Assembly (NCBI RefSeq): GCF_020080835.1
Contig: NC_058162.1
Span: forward strand, 372,001-436,000
DNA length: 64,000 nt
Reading direction: 5' to 3'
DNA from: Cotesia glomerata
Lineage: Eukaryota; Arthropoda; Insecta; Hymenoptera; Braconidae
The position numbers and the translations under genes were made by a program. The notes below the pieces were generated by a model that ran no database searches, was not told where the DNA came from, and saw nothing but the letters and a program-made list of their open reading frames with translations. Shown here piece by piece: positions 39,273-51,700 of this stretch; position 1 is the first letter of the stretch, and the number at the start of each line of letters is the position of its first letter.

Positions 39273-40813
39273 TGGCATTATTTTTCAAGACGGCAGAGAA
39301 TCTTCTCAACGCGCGGCGAATCCGCTTAAAGTGTGCGACGCTGTTACATAATACGTTTGAGGAGTACTGACAAGTGCTATGCTTCCATTTATAAATATAT
39401 TAAATGCATATTATTTCTCTTTTTAATTTTTATTATTCATTGGATTAATTTTATTAAATTTTGAATTAAAAATTTTTTCGTGAAGAAAATTTTAAGGGTT
39501 TTTATGAAGAGAAATAACATTCCTGGTGTAAAGTATGCAGAATCGATACATAGATGGAAGTTGTAAGCTGAAAGTATGGGAAAAGTTGTAAAAAATTTAA
39601 CGGCCCAAATAATAGTTACCGTGGGGTATAATGGGGGTTTTAGTGAAGCCACAAGGCCAACTGAACAGTATTGGTCTGTGTAGTATGTTCTATGTGCTAT
39701 ACCCGAGGAAAAAGAAAACGAAACTCGTTAAGTTTTATGAGCTTAACACACCAGTCCAGCTCGACAGATTAGCCTTCGCGTAAAAAATTTGCTAAAAAAG
39801 CTCAACCGTAATTGAAATTATTTTTATCATTAAACACAATATGTTGGCATCACCATTGGAATTTCTTAAAAAGCTCACTTCCAAGCTAGAGAGCTTTTTT
39901 AAATTATTTTATTAGTTAATAAATTAATTAGCGTTATTGAAAAATTTTTTATTCGTTTTTTTAACGATGTTTTGGAGGTGGAAACAATTTTTTATTATTA
40001 TTAAGGCTGTTTAAAAATATAAAAATAAATAAGAGTTTTAACTGTAATTTTAATAGTATGAGTGAAATAGGTATCGGTTGTCCTCAAGTACATTAAAACT
40101 TGCCGAAAAAGAAGCTCGACTGTCTCATTATTTATTCAAGTAGTGGCTGATCGAGTAGCAATGTAGCCGAAGAGATAAACGAGGCAAGTTTCTGGTGGTA
40201 ACCACTTACAAACATCAGGGTACGAATCCAGTTAGAAATAGTCTATTTCCAGATACCGACAATATATCTATTTACCAGTTAAGAACGATGGGGTTTTTTC
40301 ACTTGTGAAATTCCAACAGAAGTTATTCGGCTATTTATCAACCCATCCATTTATATATTATCGCAAGAACAGCTCCACTTTCTGTTCAAGCTTTAACATA
40401 TCCGCTCCAGAAGCACCTTAGATATCAGTAAGTGGAGGTGGAACAAAGACAATGATTTAACGACCTAAAGGATGTAACTATGTTATGTGCAGAAAGCAAG
40501 AGAAATTGAGGTAATATCAAAAAAGCTTGTTTTCTCGTATTTCCACGTTACGACAATACTCTCGGGCTTGTGACACCTCCCTTTAACATACCCAACTCTG
40601 TCATATTCACTGAAGCTTTCTCTCCTGGCATTTGACCACACCAAACACTCACACTTCCCCTTTTATAACGCGTCTATGGCCCGCCAACTTCGCGGTTTTT
40701 TAAAGTTGACGAATTAACTCGGATTTTACAACGAAAAATTTTTTTTTTCTTCTGAATTTTGATATTAATTTAATTTTAAAAAAATTTTAAACAGTATACA
40801 TTTAAAAAAATAA
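36690..40813. other. intergenic region, no gene seen
   Basis: It contains a CT microsatellite (36857-36870), a 32-nt T run (39240-39271) and a GC-richer patch at 38860-39080 with purine-rich sequence. Open frames are short and unsupported. Confidence 0.5.
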
Positions 40814-41287
40814 CTAGCAATCTTGCAGTTACTATGTAACTGTCGTGACTTGTAAACTTTATTAAATAATTACTTTTGTTAAATTGCACTGTATTTTTTT
40901 AAATATTGACTTTTGTAAAGATATAAGCTCATCCTGATGTTATACTCATCAAGAGCTTTCATTTGAGTACCCACATGCATTTTTTATATATTTTTCATAT
41001 ATACATATATATAATATATATAAATATATAAAATATATGAAAAATTGATGTGGGTACTCAAATGAAAGGTCTTGATGAGTGTAACATCAAGATGAGCTTA
41101 TATCTTTAAAAATGTCTATAGTTCTCAAGATACAAGCTCATTTCTTAATTGTGTATCTAGAGATAGAGCATTTTTGAATGCAGCCTAAATACTTACCATC
41201 ATAAATTGACTAATTAACCATAAAAACCCATTTTATTATATAAATACACTGGCCACAAAATTTTGCTTATTCTCTTAACAATATAGA
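40814..41287 (-). mobile_element. non-autonomous Helitron copy E (near full length, reverse orientation)
   Basis: On the minus strand it begins A|TCTATATTGTTAAGAGAA (41287) and ends with the hairpin CAGTTAC/GTAACTG (40826-40832 and 40836-40842) followed by CTAG (40817-40814) and T. At 474 bp it is the most complete copy in the window, with the central TA-rich palindrome and both GTGGGTAC arms. It is in intergenic DNA and has no coding capacity. Confidence 0.82.
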
Positions 41288-43918
41288 TTAGAAATAAATT
41301 TAAAATAAAAAATTTAAGAATACGAGATGCAGATCTTTTTGGAGAGGTGTGACGAAAAATATAAATTAAAAAAAAAGAATTTTTCGGGAAATGGAGAGGA
41401 ATAGTGAAATAGGAATAAAAAGCGATATAAATGAGAGGAAATGGAGTGATATTAATAGTAAGTCGTGACTTTATTCCATCTTTGACGTTCGATAACTCGA
41501 TATGTAGTCAAACGTATTCAAATTATTCCGCGATACATTATGCATGCATGTACATGCATTAGTCTAGACAGTTTTATGCAATTATGCTTGGTATCATTTT
41601 CAATTTGTTAAAAATTTTAGTGTTTGTTGCTAGTAAATATTCGATTTGAAAAAAATTATGAAAATTTAAGCAAATTAAATAATTTATCGGAATGAACCAG
41701 TTTCATGTCGATTATTATTGTCATCTAATAAAAAACTTGGTTTAAAAAAATGTCTGGCTGATTAAATAAGCGATAAACAAGAGAGAATAAATTTTTCGAG
41801 GATTGTGCAACGGGTTTGCAATTCTCAAAAAATATATTTGTATAAAGTAACATATTTAGACAAGAGCAGACAAATAAAGCATATCCATACAAATGTCAGG
41901 GCTTAATATTAAGACTATAAATAGTGTTAATATAGCGCATTGTGCTTTGCACGGAGGATGACAAGATGAATGCCGTAAATTAGTAGTAGCCTGAGTTATC
42001 ATAACTATCGATTATTTAACTTTTAACTTTGGTATTATACACCCGGCTAAATTTATTCCTCCTTACTATTATATTGTATTATATACTTCTGCAGATTCAT
42101 GTAAATTGCATTTCACGTTGATAAGAGATGTAACTAAATATTTAATGGGATTTTCAAAGAGAAGTACTTGCTCTGCAAGTGGATTATTATTTTCAATAAT
42201 TGAGCTCTTGTTTTAAAAAAAGAAACTAAAATTACTATTTTGATTTATAAATTTATAAAAAATCAAAAACTTTTGTTTGAAAAAAAAAGAAAAAAAAAAA
42301 TATTAATTTATAAGAAATAAAAATTCTTTCAATATTGTAATATTTTATTGGTCAAGTATTTTATTGACAGAAATAGTAACAATTGTAAACTACTGCGATT
42401 TAAATCTTGTCTTGGAGTTTTAGCCATTTCTGCACCTTTAAATGCTCACCAGATAATAAAGATCTTAAATTATTATTATTATTATTATTATTATTATTGT
42501 TGTAATTTTAATAATTTTCAGTATGTGCGCCTTTAAATCAAACTTTTTTTTTTTTTATATATTTAAGTTTTGATTAAAAAAACTTGATAATTTATTTTTT
42601 TTTTGCCGCAAATAAATTTCATAAAAAATGTTTGAATTTATTTTTTTTTTTGCGTAATTTTATTTTATTTTGATTTTTAAAAGGAAAAAATTGATATTAA
42701 AAATAAAATATCAAGTTTTAAAATCACCCTTGAATATATATCGAGACATTAATTTTTTCTTAATGTATAACATCAAGAATGGATAGACATATGCAATATG
42801 TACTACTTATTAAAGCTGACTGACTTTTATTCTAAAAAGCATAATTATAAAACCATTCAGTTAGACTTTTCAATTTGAAAAATCGGTTCCGCATTCAACC
42901 AAGAGCCGGGAATCGATAAAACATCCTTCATTTAATAATTAATAATTAATAACATAATAATTAATAGTAGTAGTTGTAGTAGTAGTAGTTATAATAATCG
43001 TAATAATCGTAGCAGAAGTACCCAAAAAAATGTTAATATTAACACTTATAATTTTCTTTCTTATTAATTATAAGTACTATTTACACATAATTATAATTAG
43101 ATTATTAATAATAATTTATAATTATCAATACAAAATTTATTCAAACTAAATATTTTAAACTAATATAATTTTAAATATTTTATTTTATTTAACTGCTTAG
43201 AGATAAAATTTTAATGAAAATAAAATAATTTTTTAGATATCATTTTCTACCATAAAATATTAACTCTTTATGCCATGATTCAATATTTATATTAATATGA
43301 CTTGACTTAAATTTTATCAAGCGAAAAATACATTGGCCCGAACATCTACTTTTTTTTTTTTTTTAAATTTTTTTTTTTTTTTTTTTTTTAAATTTTTAAT
43401 TTGTATTATTTTGTTCAATAGACTTGATTTAACGATTGTCAGAAAATACGTGTTTTCATATTTTTAAATTCTATAAGTGCAATATTTAAAATTTATTTAC
43501 AAATCATGTTAAAATACAGAATATACTTCTTTCATATCAACTTCAATTAAAAAATTTAGTTAAATATCATTTTGTATTAATTACAATTATTGTACAATTT
43601 AAAATTTTTTTTAAGTGCAATCAATTATTTTTCGGTTTTTTGAACAATGAAAACTTTTTCTATTTTTTTATTCGAGCCTTGTACTATGATTTTGTTTTTT
43701 AAAATTCCAAACACCCGACTAGCATTAATAATTATTATCATTAATTATCACTATTATTATGATTATTACGTTAATTATTACAAGAAATTATTAGAGTAAT
43801 TCCCAGCTTAAAATCGTTCACCTCAGTAACTACTTAAATCCATACTTTTTAACAAATTTAAGGGAAAATATTTTTAAATTTAATTTTTTATCAATTTTTT
43901 TTTTTTTTTTAATTACCT
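41288..43918. other. intergenic AT-rich region with ATT/TAG microsatellites
   Basis: It holds an (ATT)n run at about 42468-42497 and a TAG-type run near 42966-42990, with T-rich stretches at 43350-43390. There is no supported gene. Confidence 0.5.
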
Positions 43919-44325
43919 GGGTAAAAAAAATTTATATATAATTATATATTATTTATGTTTAATTATATAAAATTATATGAAATCATATATTATTAAATAT
44001 AATTATATACAATAATATAATTATGTATAATTTTATATAATTTTACAAAAATTAAAAACAGCATTATATACAATTATATAAAATTATATATGATTACATG
44101 AAATTATATATAATTATATATAATTACATACAATCATATAATTATATATAATTCTATACAATTATATAAAATTATATATAATCATATTTTTATTACATAT
44201 ATTTATATACAATCATATAATTATGTAAAATTCTTTATAATTTTACAAAAATTATAAACATTATTATATACAATTATATAAAATTATTTATAATTACATA
44301 AAATTATATTTAATTTTTTTTACCC
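43919..44325. mobile_element. palindromic AT-rich element bounded by GGGTAAAAAAAATT inverted ends
   Basis: The left end GGGTAAAAAAAATTTATATA and the right end AATTTTTTTTACCC are inverted copies. The interior is almost entirely ATATAATTATATA-type short palindromes, plus two copies of TTTTACAAAAATTAWAAACA. It could be a MITE or a decayed satellite-like array. There are no open frames. Confidence 0.5.
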
Positions 44326-44711
44326 AAATAAATTATTAAAAAAATGATTTTTTAAATATTTCCCCTCGTTCATACTCTTCTTAACTATTTAAAACCATTC
44401 TCAAATGCTTCCTCAATAATCCAATCATGCCAATTCGGACGCAAATTATTTATACAATTGTTGACAAATCTTAAATATTTTGGTATACCATTTTCATAGG
44501 CCGTTTTCTATAATTTTATGAAAAAATACTATGCGGTACCTCGTACTCATTATTATTTCCACCAACCCATGTTCAATAATCGTCTTAACTATGTACAAAA
44601 TTTAAAATCGATTATTTAATATAATATTTTAAATTTTAATAATAATCTCACGCTCTCAAAGACTCATACAATTATTGTGATTTAATTTGTACTAATTGTA
44701 TTTCAATAAAT

Positions 44712-44717
44712 TTTATT
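44712..44717 (-). terminator. wge: candidate AATAAA polyadenylation signal for wge
   Basis: This is the nearest minus-strand AATAAA that I found below the stop codon at 45500. It implies a 3' UTR of about 790 nt in extremely AT-rich sequence (44718-45499) with no competing open frame. Chance occurrence is likely in such sequence. Confidence 0.3.
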
Positions 44718-45499
44718 TACCTGCCAATAAACTATAACTGACTTACTGTACAATTGTCAAGTCGGTACTCAATATAATAATATATAATATTACAATTTTA
44801 AAAAATAAAACAAACAACCTTAACACTCAAACAATGATCGATTAGATTTATACAAAATAATTTGTAAAAAAAAAGTATACTTTATCATTATTATTTTTAT
44901 ATATGTTGCACATACTGTGTCACTTTGTATTTTATCCACGTAATCGTAATATTTCTCTAGAACAGAACGAAGCTCAATAATGTTAATATTAATAATAACA
45001 AATAATAAAACAATCAAATTAAATATAAACTATAGTTGATAATTATAATTATTAATTTTTAATATAAATAGCATTTTAATGTGATTGATTACGTAGCACC
45101 GTATCTTAATATCACTTAATATATTTTTATGTATAATAGAATTTCAGGTGTCTTTTAAATCAATATTGTAAATTATAAATTACAATTACAATTCAGTTAA
45201 ATTCTATGGAATAATTACGGACCTAGTAATACAGAAGCAACTGATAAAAACAGTATAAATATATACATTATTTACAATTTAATTATTTTTTAAAATTAAA
45301 ACCTAAAATCTACGACTAATAATAATATTTTATATTTATAATTTCACCCACAGTAATTATTGCATTACATTGTAATTGTAACTTTAAATAGTTAAATATT
45401 ACAGCGTAAAATATTGATACTGTGGGCGTTGTTGATAATTAAGTAACATAATTTGATCTGTTTAGTTGTATTTTAATTTTTAATTTTTAATTTAGTAAT

Positions 45500-45712
45500 T
45501 TAAGCAACGCCAGGCTGCAGAGTGAGGAGATATGTCGTAGGATCGTAGTATCCAGCGAGATAGTAGATATCGTTGTTATCGTAAATGGTGAGATAACGAT
45601 GAGGCTCTTTCCCGAGCTTTGTTGTGTAATCTTGGAGAGGAAGTACCTCGCATTTGTGAGATATCGTCTGGACATCGTTCTCGTCCATGTGAGGTGACTC
45701 AAATAACGCGCC
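45500..45712 (-). CDS. wge: wge last coding exon m (C-terminal half of BAH domain)
   Basis: 213 nt including TAA at 45502-45500; acceptor TTTGCAG. It continues the BAH domain from exon l (ANLKYP then GALFESPHMDENDVQTISHK), with HKCEVLPLQDY and NDIYYLAGYYDPTTYLL, and ends LQPGVA. A BAH domain at the very C-terminus is the usual arrangement of the family. The ATG-initiated reading at 45718 includes intron bases and is not the real start. Confidence 0.92.
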   Translation of the reverse strand, partial: GALFESPHMDENDVQTISHKCEVLPLQDYTTKLGKEPHRYLTIYDNNDIYYLAGYYDPTTYLLTLQPGVA

Positions 45713-48700
45713 CTGCAAATTAAATTTAATTAGAAATGAAAAAAAAAAAAATTAGACTTCCAACTCAGATGGTAATTTATCATCCTAAGATAAAAAAAAA
45801 AAAAAAAAAAAGACGCCATTCGGTCACACCCGAAATGGAAGGTAGATTTCATAGAATGAATTATATCATCTTATCTCAATAACTTTCGTTTTACATGGAA
45901 TGAAATTTACTTTAATACATACGTATAAGTAGGTTGTATTACACATTGTCTGAAAATGGTTTAATTGAACTCTTAACTTCGATAAAATACCTAATAATGG
46001 TCAAAAAGTTAACGTTATATACGTCAAATTAAAAGTGATTTTGTGAGTTTTCACATAAATTTATAAAAAATCATCTATATTTTTTCTATTAAAATTAATA
46101 CATAAATTAAGTCACCGAAAACGTAATTTCTACTATTTTTATCATTTTGAAATGCTACTATTTTTAAAATAATCGAAGGATTTAACTTATTTTAAAGCTT
46201 AAGCAAGCTAATTATCTAAGAAATTTGTAAACTAAATTTCATTAGGATCTGCTGAGAATTCTCGACAGAATAACATTGATAAGTCGGTTGCACTACACAT
46301 TGCCTGAAAATGCTTCAATAAAACTCTTAACTTCGATAAAATAACTAAAAATGGTCAAAATGTCAATGTTATAAACGTTAAATTAAAAGTAATTTCATGA
46401 GATTTTTCACATGAATTTATCAAAAATTAGCCATCTCTTTTCAATCAAAAGTTATACATCAATGAAGTCACCGAAAACGTGATTTTCACTATTTTGATAA
46501 TTTTGAAGAGCTCTGGCATTTCTAAACTTATTGATGGATTTCGCTCATCTTCGAACTAATTCAAGGTTATTATCCAAAGAATATTTGTAACAAATTTAAT
46601 CTAGATCCGTGAAAAACTGTATCTACACAATCGCGGCAACATACCGCGTTATATTACATACATATATAAATTTTTTAACTAACGTTATTTTTGAGCTTTA
46701 CTCGACTACTTAAAGAGATATTACGATAAAATTCCGACATGAGGACCAATGCAAAAGATTGATTTCTATTAAATCTACCTAAAAACCCAGTACCAACAAT
46801 AAAAATAAATCTCACCGGATACTTCAAGTTGGCAGGACACCCGACAGTTTCCTCAGGATGGTAGAACCACTTAACCTTAACAATCATATTAGAACTAGTA
46901 GTTTCCCACATGGACTCAATTTTTCCAATGTAGGGTCTATCGGGACGGCCAGTAGACAGAAAAACAGCGCTGTCGCCAATCTGTATCGTCTCGGTGCCCC
47001 TCTGGATCGCCTTGAAGAACTGTTTCTTGGCCCTGCCCTTGGCCCCAGGCCTCCTGTATCCCTTGCCAGCCCACCCCCACAACTGTCTTGCCGGCAAAAA
47101 AGCTGCCATTTTGCTTCTGCTCTCCACAGACTCCTGTCTCTCCCTCACCTTGCTCTTTTTCTTGCATTTATCACTTTTCTCCTCAACGACCATCTCCTTA
47201 ACAACCAGCTGGGGATCTTGAGCCAATTGCGCCTCCTGAGATCCCTCATCAATCTCCAGATCACCACTAACCACCTCTCCATTCCCAACTGGAGCCTCAT
47301 TCTCTTGAAGATCTTGCTCATTCCTAATCCCACTTTCATTGTCATGTTCTTCCTCAGTCCTGACCCCTGAGCAGCTTTCCCCGCCACTCAAATGACTATC
47401 ATTATGCCCTGAGTGATGATTGTGCTTGTGTTTATGCTTCCTGTGCTTTCTGTGTTTATGTTTTCTGTGCTCTTCACAGCACTTGTGCCTTTTGTGCCTC
47501 TTCTTGCCATCAACAACCTGGACCAGCCTCTTGAGCTTGTCCCTCCTTCGTTTCTTCAGCTTCTTGCGCTCCCTGTACTTTTCCATAGTCTTTTCATCCA
47601 GCTCTTTGCCATTCTCACCGTGGCTCTCAACCTTGTCTTCCCTAGGAGCAACCCCAGAGCCATCTGACCTCTTGTCATCGCTCATAGAATTGAGTCTCCT
47701 TTTCTTACCCAACGTCAACAAGGGATTGGGATCATACTCCACGACCGGATAATCAGGAAGAAGCAGCCTGATATCATCCAAAGCAATTCTACCACTGTCG
47801 CCATCATCAAACTCGACACTGACAAACTTTTCATCCAAATCAGAATCCGGTTCTGAAGACTCGACGGAAGTTCCTGGGTACAAACACCGGTACTGCTGGC
47901 TCCAGTAAGCACATAACCTCGTTCCAGGAGCAAGTTCCTTAGTAGACGTAGGACAGACCTCTACAATAGCGTCTCTGAGGATTTCTTCTCTGGAATGAAT
48001 GTGAGGCCTATTGCCCCTCTCGCCATCTAGCGTGATCGCATAAATATCCGGAGCTTGAACGGCGCTGAGCCTGCCGGCATAGAAGAGCCCTCCCATTGCG
48101 GTCAACACCCTCAGCTGATCAATCTCCAAATGATCCGACACCAGCTTGCATTTATTTGCAATACTTTCGACTTTCTCAGCTTTTGCAGCGCGAGCGCACT
48201 CTTTGCATTCTTTGCATTCGGAAGACTTTCTACGCTTGGCCTCTTTCTTCTCCTCACTGGATTTCCTCCTCTGAGGCGACGAAGAGGTGGATTTTCGCTT
48301 CTTCTTCTTTGACTTCTCACAATGAACTTCCTTGTCAACAACCAGCTCATCGGACTGAGCTTCCACGAGTTCAGCGACCTCTGGCTCGCTCTTACCAACT
48401 TCTTCAGTTACTTCTTCCCAGTCCTTAACCTTCTGAGGCTTAAACTTGGGCTTCAACTTGATAACCTGTTTCTCAAGCTTGGCTTCCTGACTCAACTTGG
48501 CCTTCTCAGCGAGAATCGAACTGATAACATTCTTGCTGTGCAAAGGCGTCTGCTTAATCGCCTTAGGCTTTGATTGGCTCTTCAATTTATTATTCTGTCT
48601 GTTCTTGGCACTTATCAGACAGCTCACCAACGACTTGCTTCTAGACTTTTTGGCAACTATTGTTTCCGTCAGATGACGGCTCGTCGAAGTGCACATTAAC

Positions 48701-51700
48701 TTCTTTGGCCGACCAACTTTCCGTTTAGCAGAACTGGAGCTTCTCACAGTTGGGGAAGATGAAGAAGTATCATAATCAACTACTACCGCCATCTTGTCTT
48801 CCTCCTCCGAAGTCTTGCCTGGTAAAACAGATACCGGAGAAACACTGGGAATGTTATCCAACAATTTAATATGACTTCTGGGGGATTCTTTTAACCTAAA
48901 TGTTGAAATTTCATCGTGCGCTTTTAAATCACCTTGAAAATCTATTTTAAACGGTTGGGTTTTATCTTTGAACATTTTGATATTGAGTTCGCAAACTTTA
49001 TCATCGTTAATTTTATTCTCACCCTCCGAATCTGTGCAATCATCATCAGCATCATCATCTGCTTCGTAATCATAATTCTTCACTTTACTAGTATCCTTAT
49101 CATTGAAAGAGTAAAACAAATCCTTTCTAGTCTTCTTGGCATTTCTGTAAATATCATCCACAGAATGACGTCGCTTTTCTCCCTTCTTTTCATCTTCACC
49201 ATTATCCCGTTTCTGGTCCCCAACTTCTTCCATGAATCTTTGCTCAGCCAACGCACAAAGCAGCCCCAAAGGACTGTCAACATTGTTATTATTCTCCTGA
49301 CTTCCTTTTTTCGCACTTCGCTTTCCCGGCGAAGCTTCCACTTCCGAACCACTAGTACCGTCAGCGCCATCTGGCTTCAAATGCTCCAACTGCGCGATGC
49401 TATTGGACAGCAGTTCAAGGCCGCTTAGATCAACACTTGACTTTATTTTCTTACGTTCTTTCACGTCCAATTTACAAGACTCGTCTGAACTTTCGCTGTC
49501 AGTTTTTTCTCTTTGATTTTTTTCAGACTTATCATTAACACTATCATCATCTTCATCATCATCATCATCATCATCTTCATCATTATTATTATTATTTTTA
49601 TTATTTGTACTAGTACAAAGATTACTGAGGTTATTGCCGTTTGCTAACCACCCAGAATCTTTCTTCAACTCATTTTGTTCAGTCACCGACTTGCTATTAA
49701 TATTTTCTAAAATAGAAGACTCTTCTTCGTAAAACCTCAAAATATGTTTCTTCAGACCGTTGGTAAGTGTCCGAGGTAAGCACCTGGCAACAGGCGTCGT
49801 TGTACTGATAGCGACACCTACACTACTACTTTCATCAACGACTTCTTCATTTGATTTCTCAGAAGTATCTTGCAGCGCGACTGCATTTTTCTTGAGTTTT
49901 TCCACGACATTTTCGATGCCGCGGTTCAGCTTGTCTGGATGATTCTTGTCAGGAGTTATTGGACAGTCCTGCTTGGTTTTCAGACTATGATCTTCTTCAT
50001 CACAATCGATGGAAGGCATGTCCAGAGATTTGAACTGTAAAAAACATTTGTTAATTTTAATAAAATAAAACATAACTAAAATAAATAATAACTTTACCTT
50101 TTCCGTAGGTGAGCAGCTGGAATGAACAACATCCGAATCCTGAGGATCAATTTTGTCAACCTCGACATTATTAACCTCCTCGAAAGCATTTAAAGTAGAA
50201 GTAACCGACTGCTGGCAATCTTTATCCTTATCTTTATCTGTTTCACCATCAAAATTATCATTTAAGCTAGACTCGCGCAGCTTTTCTTCATTAAACATTT
50301 CTTCAGAATACTGAGGCTTGCGACAAAGCTCAACAGGATCCCTCCGTCTTCCAAAGAACTCGAGATTTTCATGGAAGCTGTCGCAGTTTTCTTCTGTAAT
50401 CTCAATAACTCTGGAAGGACGTCTGCGAATTCTCTCGTTAATAATAGCTTCGTCAGCAGCTGAGTCTACAACTTCTTCATCTTCAGTGGACTTGCAGACT
50501 ACTCTGTCGATAGCCTGGTCTATGGAGCTGATTGCTTCGATCTTTGGGTCCTTTTGCAAAGGAGCGACCGCAGCGTTGTCGACTTTGCTCTTTTGCTCGA
50601 TGCTGGAGGATACGATATCGAAATTGCAGCTCGCTGGAGTCTGGCAGGAAGAAAAGAGCTGCTCCTGCTTGATTGGCAGTCCGTCAATCTCTATTGATGG
50701 ATGGGCATCTTCCTCAGGCTCGGGGGCATCTGTTTGGTTTGAAGCGTCTTGGACGTTCAGTACGTTGTCGAGGGTCTCTATTGCGTGGGTCGGAACCACT
50801 TCTGGGGGAGGTGTTAGGCAAGAGACTGGTGATGTTGCTTTTGAGATGAAGGTGTTCCGTTGCTGGAAATTACAATTCTTCTATCAGCATTTTATTAATT
50901 ATAATTAAGATATTTCAACTGGTGATCTTTTCATACCTGCGTCCGACACTGCATCGACTCGGATTGACTGATTTGCACCAGAGTCGGAGCATGAGGGTAG
51001 TAGTGCAATGTCGTCAAAAGTGGAGTGTCCGTCACCAATGAGCCTGTCATTGTTGTTACCGTTTGCAAAGCTTTACTCGATTCTGCAGATGCTGGTTAAC
51101 AATAAAATTATTATTACTATTTATATAAAAATAGTTTTCAATTTTTTTAAATATTTTTAATGTAGAAATAAAATATTAAATCACATGAATTTATAAATAA
51201 CGTCTCATATTTCTAAAATTAGTTAAAATTCAGAATAAAGTCTTAGTAATATAAAACTATAAGATTAAATTTCTTTAAACTTTAAATTTAGTACTAAATA
51301 TATTTTATCTAATAAAAATTTAGTAAAATTTTATTTTAAACATAATTTCTGAATTGTCTATCAAATACAAATACAAAGCTTTTGTTGTAATAAATGAAAT
51401 TAGTTAGCAAATTTAAACTGGATATCAAACGTTTTAATTACAGCAATTGAATTTATTAGCTGATCAACGAAACACGAAGAACAAGTTTTGTAAACCATTC
51501 TATCAAATATTCAATCAACAAACTTATTACTTGATTTCAATTAGCTTTTACACTTGAACTGCACTTGATGACTATTAAAATTTATGAAAAAATATTCGAA
51601 CCAAAAAAATTATCCGGTCTACAAAACTATTTGATACTAACTAAAAAAATAAAATAAAAATTCCTGATACTTAAGGGGTTATACGCAGTTGCAAAGCTAA

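Noticed and set aside
45487..45718. An ATG-initiated small gene reading from 45718
   Set aside because: The ATG lies in intron sequence across the acceptor TTTGCAG. The frame from 45712 onward is the second half of the BAH domain continued from the exon ending at 46816.
46858..50908. Several long plus-strand frames opposite the wge exons (for example 46858-47370 and 50318-50908)
   Set aside because: They are shadows of the coding strand, arising from lysine/glutamate-rich and acidic codons that read as Leu/Ser/Phe on the opposite strand.
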